Notes under the pieces: model-generated | Told to the model about the DNA's origin: nothing | The model's input: the letters and a program-made list of their open reading frames with translations, nothing else | Database searches by the model: none | Position numbers and translations under genes: made by a program | Shown: one piece after another, positions 7,726 through 12,915 of the stretch | How the letters are laid out: every line of letters starts with the position of its first letter | Numbering within the stretch: position 1 is the first letter of the stretch | DNA from: an uncultured Bacilli bacterium | GTDB lineage: Bacteria; Bacillota_I; Bacilli_A; ML615J-28; CAG-313 | Direction of reading: 5' to 3' | DNA: 12,915 nt | Assembly (NCBI GenBank): GCA_904501965.1 | Contig: CAJGCS010000016.1 | Location: 1-12,915, forward strand

Positions 7726-8412
7726 ATGATTAATTATAATGAGAATTTTAACTGGAGTGAATTCTTACAACCTTATGAACTTGCGGTTGAAGGATTTATT
7801 CTAAAAATTGAAGGTATAAAAAAACAATACCATATGAAAAAAATGTACTGTCCGATTGAAATCGTTTCTGGACGTGTAAAATCTCCAAAGAGTATTATTG
7901 ATAAGGCAACAAGAATGAATGTTCCATATAACTATTTAGATGAACGTCTTTATGATATTGGTGGAATTAGAATTACTTGTAAATATATAGAAGATGTATA
8001 TTTAGTTGCTGAAATGATTAAAAACAGACACGATATTACGCTTTTAGAAGTACGTGACTATATTAAGAATGTTAAACCATCTGGATACCGAAGCTTACAT
8101 CTAATTACTGAATATAATGTTGAAACAGTAGATGGATCACAAACACTTCGTTTAGAGTTTCAAATAAGAACTCACTCTATGCACTTTTGGGCAAGTATTG
8201 AACATTCATTAAAATACAAATATCAAAAGCAAATACCTGCTGAAATTAAAGAACGTTTAGTTCGTGCTTCTGAAACAGGAGCAAGACTTGATAATGAGAT
8301 GTCAAGTATTAAAGCTATTATGGCTGAACTTGAAGCACTTGGCGTTGGTGAATCTAATATTGATGATAGCTTAGAAGATGAAGTAACAATCAATAACTTT
8401 AAGCGCTGGTAA
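7726..8412 (+). CDS. relQ: Small alarmone synthetase, RelQ/YjbM (SasB) type GTP pyrophosphokinase, 228 aa
   Basis: Transfers pyrophosphate from ATP to GDP or GTP to make (p)ppGpp, the stringent-response alarmone; cytoplasmic. It is a synthetase-only protein: no HD hydrolase or TGS/ACT domains. It aligns by eye with Bacillus YjbM across its length. Shared blocks are the N-terminal FLQPYELAVE, PIEIVSGRVK with R50, YDIGGIRI with the metal-binding D77, PSGYRSLH (Y121, stacks on the acceptor base in the family), LEFQIRT with catalytic E144, and HFWASIEHSLKYKY. A helical C-terminal tail (RLVRASETGARLDNEMS onward) matches the tetramer-forming region, and it runs slightly longer than the 211-residue Bacillus protein. 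The start is set by AGGTGA four bases upstream. The next gene follows after four bases, so the two are probably co-transcribed. No (p)ppGpp hydrolase is present in the window. Confidence 0.93.
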   Translation: MINYNENFNWSEFLQPYELAVEGFILKIEGIKKQYHMKKMYCPIEIVSGRVKSPKSIIDKATRMNVPYNYLDERLYDIGGIRITCKYIEDVYLVAEMIKNRHDITLLEVRDYIKNVKPSGYRSLHLITEYNVETVDGSQTLRLEFQIRTHSMHFWASIEHSLKYKYQKQIPAEIKERLVRASETGARLDNEMSSIKAIMAELEALGVGESNIDDSLEDEVTINNFKRW

Positions 8413-8416
8413 TAAT

Positions 8417-9277
8417 ATGATATTTCGATATAATATAGAAGAAACAATTAGAGTAAAGGATTACTTTAAGAAAATTCACCTTCCAAGTAATGTTATTACT
8501 GATGTAAAGGAAAGAGGCCAAATTCTAGTAAATGATCAAAATGTTACAAATGCTTATCTTATGCATGAAGGTGATCTTTTAGAAGTTGTATTTCCTCCAA
8601 CTCATCAAGGAGAAAATATTATAAGTATAAAAGGTGATTTTGAAATTGTATATGAAGATTCATATTTGCTTGTTATTAATAAAGAAAGTGGTATTGCAAC
8701 AATACCAACAAGAAAACATTACGAAAACTCACTTGCAAACTATGTTATGAGCTATTACAAAAGAATGGGCATTGAAGCAAACATTCATTTTGTAAGTAGA
8801 CTTGATGCTCCAACAAGTGGTCTTATTATGCTTGCAAAAAATAGTTATATTTTAACGCTTTTAAAAGATGCCGGAATTATAAAAAAATATATGCTCGAAG
8901 TTATCGGGCATATGGATAAGACTAATGGGATAATTGAATGTGGCATAATAAAAGAAGAAGGTAGCATAATTAAACGCACAATTACAAACGAATTTATAAA
9001 TAGTAAAACAATATATGAGGTTAAAGGAGAAAACAAAAAAAATTCACTTGTTCTTGCTACCTTATGTACTGGAAAAACGCATCAGCTTAGATTACATTTT
9101 TCTTCAAGTGGATGTCCTATTGTAGGGGATGAACTATATGGGACAAAAACTAAGGATGGTATCTTACATTTACATAGTTGCTATTTAGAATTTGTTCATC
9201 CTATTACAAAAGAAAAGATTATTCTTAAATCAAGTCCTAATTGGTTAATACCTGATTGGGAAAGTATAGAAATTTAA
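8417..9277 (+). CDS. RluA/RluD-family 23S rRNA-type pseudouridine synthase, 286 aa
   Basis: Isomerises uridine to pseudouridine in structured RNA, most likely 23S rRNA; the exact site cannot be told from sequence. An S4-like RNA-binding region occupies roughly residues 10-60 (GQILVND, EGDLLEV). The catalytic domain follows, with motif I YEDSYLLVINKESGI (79-93), the active-site motif SRLDAPTSGL with catalytic D130, and motif III TGKTHQLRLHF with R225 and the following VGDELYG. The common HRLD reads SRLD, but the aspartate is kept. The length is about normal. The gene begins four bases after the alarmone synthetase stop, and no clear Shine-Dalgarno precedes it, so translation is probably coupled. 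In Bacillus the equivalent gene yjbO also sits downstream of yjbM, with NAD kinase between them; that gene is absent here. A terminator follows. Confidence 0.9.
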   Translation: MIFRYNIEETIRVKDYFKKIHLPSNVITDVKERGQILVNDQNVTNAYLMHEGDLLEVVFPPTHQGENIISIKGDFEIVYEDSYLLVINKESGIATIPTRKHYENSLANYVMSYYKRMGIEANIHFVSRLDAPTSGLIMLAKNSYILTLLKDAGIIKKYMLEVIGHMDKTNGIIECGIIKEEGSIIKRTITNEFINSKTIYEVKGENKKNSLVLATLCTGKTHQLRLHFSSSGCPIVGDELYGTKTKDGILHLHSCYLEFVHPITKEKIILKSSPNWLIPDWESIEI

Positions 9278-9284
9278 ATACTAT

Positions 9285-9313
9285 AGTAAAGCGATTAATC
9301 GCTTTACTTTTTT
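9285..9313 (+). terminator. Intrinsic terminator of the alarmone synthetase / pseudouridine synthase unit
   Basis: A 10-bp stem AGTAAAGCGA/TCGCTTTACT (9285-9294 with 9299-9308), a TTAA loop, and T-run 9308-9313. The T-run overlaps the stop codon of convergent clpP (9312-9314). The minus-strand side has only a broken T-rich tail, so termination of clpP here would be weaker. Confidence 0.85.
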
Positions 9314-9902
9314 ATTCTAATATTTTATCAATTATTCCATAGTCTAAAGCTTCAACAGCATCTAAATAATAATCACGTTCTACATCTTTTTCTATTTTTG
9401 AAAGAGGTTGATTTGTATTCTTAGATAGAATTTCATTTAACACTTTTTTAGTTTTAATAATATCTTCTGCAACAATCATGATGTCAGTTGCTTGACCTTT
9501 AGCTCCGCCAAGAGGTTGATGAATCATTACTTTTGTGTTTGGAAGTACTGCACGTTTACCTTTAGTTCCTGATGAAAGTAAGAATGCACCCATGCTTGCA
9601 CACATACCCATGCCAATAGTATATATATCACACTCAACATAATTCATCGTATCATAGATTGCAAGACCGCTAGAAACAAGACCACCAGGAGAATTTATAT
9701 AAATATAGATATCTTTTTTCTTATCAATACTTGCAAGAAACAATATTTGAGCAATAACGCTTGCGCTTGTTAAATCGTTGATTTCACCAAAGATTAAAAT
9801 GATTCTATCTTCTAAAAGACGAGAGTAAATATCATAGCTTCTTTCACCTTTAGATGTTTGTTCAATTACAACTGGTGTTAAATTAAGTGAATTATTAAAC
9901 AT
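9312..9902 (-). CDS. clpP: ATP-dependent Clp protease proteolytic subunit ClpP, 196 aa
   Basis: The serine protease chamber of ClpXP/ClpCP: fourteen subunits form the barrel that degrades unfolded proteins and regulators, including Spx. The catalytic triad is intact: S103 in GMCASMGAFLLSSG, H128 in KVMIHQPLGG and D177 in ERDYYLDA. The 25- and 49-residue spacing is that of the family. The N-terminal PVVIEQ processing and axial-loop segment and the INSPGG loop (70-74) are also present. The length is typical (193-200). The start has AAAGGA upstream on the minus strand. The gene is divergent from the CotD-like gene and convergent with the pseudouridine synthase gene. No CtsR tandem heptads or CIRCE element are visible upstream; another repeat arrangement lies there instead. 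Confidence 0.97.
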   Translation of the reverse strand: MFNNSLNLTPVVIEQTSKGERSYDIYSRLLEDRIILIFGEINDLTSASVIAQILFLASIDKKKDIYIYINSPGGLVSSGLAIYDTMNYVECDIYTIGMGMCASMGAFLLSSGTKGKRAVLPNTKVMIHQPLGGAKGQATDIMIVAEDIIKTKKVLNEILSKNTNQPLSKIEKDVERDYYLDAVEALDYGIIDKILE

Positions 9903-9924
9903 AAATTACCATCCTTTCGCATAT

Positions 9925-9930
9925 ATTATA
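9925..9930 (-). promoter_or_regulatory. Probable -10 element of clpP
   Basis: A perfect TATAAT on the minus strand, with the transcription start near 9918 and an approximately 16-base leader. No good -35 box sits 16-18 bases upstream (the bases there read CAAATT), so the promoter may need an activator or be weak at rest. Confidence 0.45.
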
Positions 9931-9947
9931 CAATATTGAAAACGCAT

Positions 9948-9981
9948 AATTTGTCACAATTTGTATGTGAAAACACAAATT
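9948..9981. repeat. Heptamer repeats between clpP and the CotD-like gene (candidate operator)
   Basis: AATTTGT occurs at 9948-9954 and 9958-9964 as a direct repeat with a 10-base period, and once more inverted as ACAAATT at 9975-9981. This spacing suits a DNA-binding protein on one helix face. The repeats are upstream of both divergent genes and cover the clpP -35 region. The AT-rich background makes chance occurrence possible. Confidence 0.35.
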
Positions 9982-10022
9982 TTTAAAAAAGTTTTGAATA
10001 TCTTAATGTAGGAGGTGAAAAT

Positions 10023-10292
10023 ATGGAAATGATGAATAACAATATGTTTAATAATAATGGTTGTCCAAAAGATTGTCCTCCAACATATACAGAATGTAAA
10101 CCAATTGAATCATGTTCAAAACAAGTAGTAAATCAATATCATATTACAAAACAACCATATGTTCATACTTTTGTAACAGAAGTAGTACATCATCATATTT
10201 TACAAAATGAATTTATTCCACGTTATGTAACTTGTGAAAAACATGTTAATGAACCTACACAAAATACATGTGGTAATTTAAATAATAATTAA
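10023..10292 (+). CDS. Small Cys/His-rich protein, spore coat CotD-like, 89 aa
   Basis: No enzymatic motif, signal peptide or membrane segment is present. It has six cysteines (14, 18, 25, 31, 71, 83) and clustered histidines (H40, H48, H56-58, H74), with an Asn-rich start and end. The central stretch, YHITKQPYVHTFVTEVVHHH and then NEFIPRY, resembles the histidine/tyrosine pattern of CotD-family inner spore coat proteins, so a crosslinked coat or surface protein is my best guess. That comparison is from memory and is not an alignment. It has a perfect AGGAGGTGA Shine-Dalgarno (10010-10018) four bases before the ATG, implying strong translation. No consensus sigma-A promoter is obvious; CATAATTT at 9945-9952 fits a sigma-E-like -10 (CATANNNT), weakly. 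The gene is single, divergent from clpP and closed by a terminator. If it is a coat protein, the organism or its recent ancestors sporulate. Confidence 0.7.
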   Translation: MEMMNNNMFNNNGCPKDCPPTYTECKPIESCSKQVVNQYHITKQPYVHTFVTEVVHHHILQNEFIPRYVTCEKHVNEPTQNTCGNLNNN

Positions 10293-10302
10293 TGGTAAAA
10301 TT

Positions 10303-10328
10303 TCACAGCTAACAGGCTGTGATTTTTT
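10303..10328 (+). terminator. Intrinsic terminator of the CotD-like gene
   Basis: TCACAGC/GCTGTGA stem (10303-10309 with 10316-10322), a 6-base loop and a T6 run (10323-10328), eleven bases after the stop codon. Confidence 0.85.
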
Positions 10329-10377
10329 ATTAACGTTTTTCTATTTACATTTTAGAAACTTTATGATAAAATATGTA

Positions 10378-10386
10378 TGATATAAT
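10378..10386 (+). promoter_or_regulatory. pheST promoter (extended -10)
   Basis: TGA followed by TATAAT (10381-10386), identical in form to the spx -10. The -35 region is poor. The start would be near 10393, at the head of the T-box leader. Confidence 0.6.
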
Positions 10387-10392
10387 AATACG

Positions 10393-10632
10393 TTGATAGG
10401 GAGTAGTAAATACTTTAAACATGTTATTTAGGGAGAGTAAGTCGCGACTGAAAGCTTACTTATAATATGAGTATTGAATTCACCCTGGAGTGGTCCTAAA
10501 AAAACCCGTATTCCTGCGTTAAAGGGTAATCGAGAAAGTAAGTAATTTATTTACTTTGAAATAAGGTGGTACCACGTGCTATTAGAAAATGTTCGTCCTT
10601 AAAAAACAATTGTTAGTTTTTTAAGGTTTTTT
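10393..10632 (+). promoter_or_regulatory. T-box riboswitch (tRNA-Phe responsive) controlling pheST
   Basis: A T-box leader senses uncharged tRNA and permits read-through when the cognate amino acid is short. Stem I carries the GGGAGTAG and AGGGAGAG segments typical of the class. The specifier loop GAATTCACC places a TTC phenylalanine codon at 10479-10481, followed by a purine. A short stem III lies at 10535-10557. The T-box core AAGGTGGTACCACG is at 10563-10576, with the TGGT bulge (10567-10570) that pairs with a tRNA 3' end ACCA; this fits the A discriminator of tRNA-Phe. The terminator at 10597-10632 competes with the antiterminator formed by the T-box and GTCCTT (10595-10600). Confidence 0.93.
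10597..10632 (+). terminator. Regulated terminator of the pheST T-box
   Basis: An 11-bp stem CCTTAAAAAAC/GTTTTTTAAGG (10597-10607 with 10616-10626), an 8-base loop and T-run 10627-10632. The 5' arm overlaps the bases needed for the antiterminator, so the two structures exclude each other. Confidence 0.9.
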
Positions 10633-10652
10633 ATTTTTGGAGGAAATTATTT

Positions 10653-11684
10653 ATGATGCAAAAATTACAAAGTATTTTAACAGAAGCTAAAGAAAAAATT
10701 GCTCTTGTTCAAAATCAAAATGAATTAAATGAAACTCGTGCATTCTACATGGGGAAGAAAAGCCCTCTTGGTGAAATTTTAAAACAAATGGGTAGTTTAT
10801 CAATTGAAGAAAAGAAAACACTTGGTTCTTATGCTAACCAAGTAAAACAAGAAATTGAAGCTTGTGCTACAGCTAAACGTAAAGAAATTGAAAAGCTTGA
10901 AACTCTTAAACGTTTAGAAAAAGAACGTATTGATATTAGTCTTCCTGGTAAAGATTTTAAGGTTGGCAACAAACATCCACTTACTCAAGTTATTGAAGAA
11001 GTTGAAGATATCTTTATTGGTATGGGATATAATATTGCAGAAGGACCTGAAGTAGAAGAAGATGTTTATAACTTTGAAATGTTAAACGTACCTAAAGGTC
11101 ACCCTGCTCGTGATATGCAAGATTCATTCTATATTACAGAAAACTTACTTGTTCGTACACAAACATCTCCTGTTCAAGTACGTACAATGTTAAAAGCACA
11201 TGGTGAACCTATTAAAATCTTATGTCCTGGTAAGACATATCGCCGCGATGATGATGATGCAACACATTCACATCAATTTATGCAATTCGAAGGTTTAGTA
11301 GTTGATAAACACATCACTATGTCAGATTTAAAAGGAACACTTAGTTTATTTGCTCAAAAGATGTTTGGTGAAAATAGAAGTGTTAGATTTAGACCATCAT
11401 ACTTCCCATTCACAGAACCAAGTGTAGAAGTTGACGTTAGCTGCTTTAAATGTGGAGGAAAGGGTTGTCCTTTATGTAAACAAAATGGTTGGATTGAAGT
11501 ATTAGGTGCTGGTATGGTTCATCCAAATGTATTAAGAGGTGCTGGATACGATCCTGAGGTTTACCGTGGATTTGCATTTGGTATCGGTATTGAAAGAGTT
11601 ACAATGTTACGTTATGGTGTTGATGACATACGTAATTTCTATATAAATGATAAACGTTTCATCAAACAATTTAAAGGTGAGTAA
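10653..11684 (+). CDS. pheS: Phenylalanine--tRNA ligase alpha subunit, 343 aa
   Basis: Catalytic subunit of the alpha2-beta2 synthetase that charges tRNA-Phe in the cytoplasm. The N-terminal helical arm (about 1-95, Lys/Glu-rich) is the tRNA-contacting coiled coil. The class II core has PLTQVIEEVEDIFIGMGY (motif 1 area), RTQTSPVQVRTM, the motif 2 block GKTYRRDDDDATHSHQFMQ, FPFTEPSVEVDV, and motif 3 GIGIERVTMLRYGVDDIR near the C-terminus. A CX2CX4CX2C cluster (C264, C267, C272, C275) looks metal-binding and occurs in many Gram-positive PheS proteins. GGAGG (10639-10643) is nine bases from the first ATG; the ATG at 10656 is an alternative that removes one residue. It is expressed under the T-box, and pheT follows after one intervening base. 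Confidence 0.97.
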   Translation: MMQKLQSILTEAKEKIALVQNQNELNETRAFYMGKKSPLGEILKQMGSLSIEEKKTLGSYANQVKQEIEACATAKRKEIEKLETLKRLEKERIDISLPGKDFKVGNKHPLTQVIEEVEDIFIGMGYNIAEGPEVEEDVYNFEMLNVPKGHPARDMQDSFYITENLLVRTQTSPVQVRTMLKAHGEPIKILCPGKTYRRDDDDATHSHQFMQFEGLVVDKHITMSDLKGTLSLFAQKMFGENRSVRFRPSYFPFTEPSVEVDVSCFKCGGKGCPLCKQNGWIEVLGAGMVHPNVLRGAGYDPEVYRGFAFGIGIERVTMLRYGVDDIRNFYINDKRFIKQFKGE

Positions 11685-11685
11685 T

Positions 11686-12915
11686 ATGAAAGTATCTTAT
11701 AATTGGTTAAAAGAATTAGTAAATTTAAATGTAAGTGGTGAATGCCTTGCAAAAGAAATGTCTTTATATTCAATTGAAGTAGAAGAAGACTATAAAATGG
11801 TTAATGCAACAAACCTTGTTGTTGGCCATGTATTAACAAGACGTGCTCATGAAAACTCAGACCATTTATCTGTATGCGAAGTAGATCTTGGCGACCATGT
11901 AGATCAAATAGTTTGTGGCGCTCCAAACGTAGCTGCAGGACAAAAAGTTATCGTTGCAGTACCTGGTGCAAAACTTCCTGGTATTGAAATCAAAAAATCT
12001 GTTATTCGTGGCGTAGAATCAAATGGTATGATTTGTTCATTAGCTGAACTTGGTATTGAAAATAAATATATTCCTGAAGAATTTGCTCATGGAATCTATG
12101 TTTTAGGTAGTGATGCAAAACCAGGTATGAATGCCCTTGAATATTTAGGGTATGATGACTATCTAATTGAACTTGGTCTTACTCCAAATAGAATGGATTT
12201 ATTATCAATGCTAGGTGTTGCAAAAGATGTTAATGCAATGTATCGTCTTGGTTTAAAAGAATTACCTTGTGAGTTTACTGAAGTAGAAAAAGAAACAAAA
12301 GATGTAATCGATGTAGAGATTAATACAGAAGACTGCTTTAGTTATTATGCAAGATGTGTAGAAGATGTTGTAATTAAAGACTCTCCTGCATATATTAAAG
12401 CAAGACTTATAGCTTCAGGCATTCGTCCAATCAATAACGTTGTTGACATTACTAACTATGTTTTAATGTTATTTGGTCAACCTTTACATGCATTTGATAA
12501 AGATATGCTTGGTAGTAAAATCATCGTAAGAAACGCATGTGCAGGTGAAGTAACAACAACACTTGATGATATCGAAAGAAAACTAGAAGAAAATGATATT
12601 GTAATTACGGATAATACTGTAGAAGGCGGAAGAGTAGTTTGCCTTGGTGGTGTAATGGGATGTTCTAATACTGAAGTTACAAAAAATACTAAAAACATCA
12701 TTTTAGAATCAGCAGTATTTAGACCAATCAATATTCGTAAAACATCAAGTCGTCTTGGTTTAAGAAGTGAATCAAGTGTACGTTTTGAACGTGGTGTTGA
12801 TTTAAATAACTCTCTTAATGCCGTAAACTATGCATGTTATTTACTTGAAAAATATGCAGATGCAAAAGTACTAAAAGGATATGTTCATAAGGGCGTAAGT
12901 CATATTGATGATAAA
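11686..12915 (+). CDS. pheT: Phenylalanine--tRNA ligase beta subunit, first 410 residues (cut by the window end)
   Basis: Non-catalytic partner of PheS; it binds tRNA and edits mischarged Tyr-tRNA-Phe. The frame stays open to the last base. The order is the family's: N-terminal MKVSYNWLKELV, an EMAP-like tRNA-binding OB fold (about 40-150, with VVGHVLTRRAHENSDHL and VCGAPNVAAGQKV), GLTPNRMDLLSMLG (164-177), then the B3/B4 editing region (about 215-385, with NNVVDITNYVL, GQPLHAFD and RLGLRSESSVRFERGVD). The B5, catalytic-like and anticodon-binding parts lie beyond the window; full family length is about 800 residues. AAGGTGAG ends five bases before the start, inside pheS, so translation is coupled. 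Confidence 0.97.
   Translation, partial: MKVSYNWLKELVNLNVSGECLAKEMSLYSIEVEEDYKMVNATNLVVGHVLTRRAHENSDHLSVCEVDLGDHVDQIVCGAPNVAAGQKVIVAVPGAKLPGIEIKKSVIRGVESNGMICSLAELGIENKYIPEEFAHGIYVLGSDAKPGMNALEYLGYDDYLIELGLTPNRMDLLSMLGVAKDVNAMYRLGLKELPCEFTEVEKETKDVIDVEINTEDCFSYYARCVEDVVIKDSPAYIKARLIASGIRPINNVVDITNYVLMLFGQPLHAFDKDMLGSKIIVRNACAGEVTTTLDDIERKLEENDIVITDNTVEGGRVVCLGGVMGCSNTEVTKNTKNIILESAVFRPINIRKTSSRLGLRSESSVRFERGVDLNNSLNAVNYACYLLEKYADAKVLKGYVHKGVSHIDDK

Noticed and set aside
9903..10022. CtsR or CIRCE operator upstream of clpP
   Set aside because: No tandem GGTCAAA heptads and no TTAGCACTC-N9-GAGTGCTAA are present; the AATTTGT repeats are a different motif.
12477..12731. Minus-strand open frame inside pheT
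   Set aside because: It is opposite well-conserved PheT coding sequence and has a composition typical of an antisense shadow.

Overview
This is an AT-rich bacterial window with standard-code genes. Every tryptophan is TGG, and all eight complete genes stop at TAA. The gene set points to Bacillota of the Bacilli/Erysipelotrichia side: Spx, a YjbK-type CYTH protein, a RelQ-type alarmone synthetase, a T-box in front of pheST, a CotD-like small protein, and a lipoprotein built from Listeria-Bacteroides (InlB B-type) repeats. An uncultured gut lineage related to Mollicutes would fit, but that placement is inference.

Layout. Bases 1-200 read leftwards: a good minus-strand promoter and a hairpin-rich leader for a gene that begins just outside the window. 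Next is spx (286-714), driven by a near-consensus promoter that places the mRNA start at the Shine-Dalgarno. It is followed by a strong terminator. Bases 915-6920 encode one 2001-residue lipoprotein with 14 B-type repeats. Five of these repeats carry a 125-145 residue insertion at the same point of the fold, and a parallel beta-helix sits at the C-terminal end. A bidirectional terminator separates it from a convergent CYTH-domain gene (7004-7576, minus).

The CYTH gene is divergent from a two-gene unit: a small alarmone synthetase of the RelQ/YjbM type (7726-8412) and an RluA/RluD-family pseudouridine synthase (8417-9277). This resembles the Bacillus yjbK-yjbM-yjbN-yjbO neighbourhood, but the NAD kinase gene is missing and the CYTH gene is flipped. 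clpP (9312-9902, minus) converges on that unit. Across a repeat-bearing intergenic region, clpP is divergent from a small Cys/His-rich CotD-like gene (10023-10292). The right end holds a phenylalanine-specific T-box leader, pheS (10653-11684) and the first half of pheT.

How the genes work together. Spx, the alarmone synthetase and ClpP are all stress-response parts; Spx is a classic ClpXP substrate, so regulator and protease are close neighbours here. pheST is controlled by tRNA-Phe charging through the T-box. The large lipoprotein is the accessory, surface-exposed element. Its repeated insert domain is the most unusual thing in the window.
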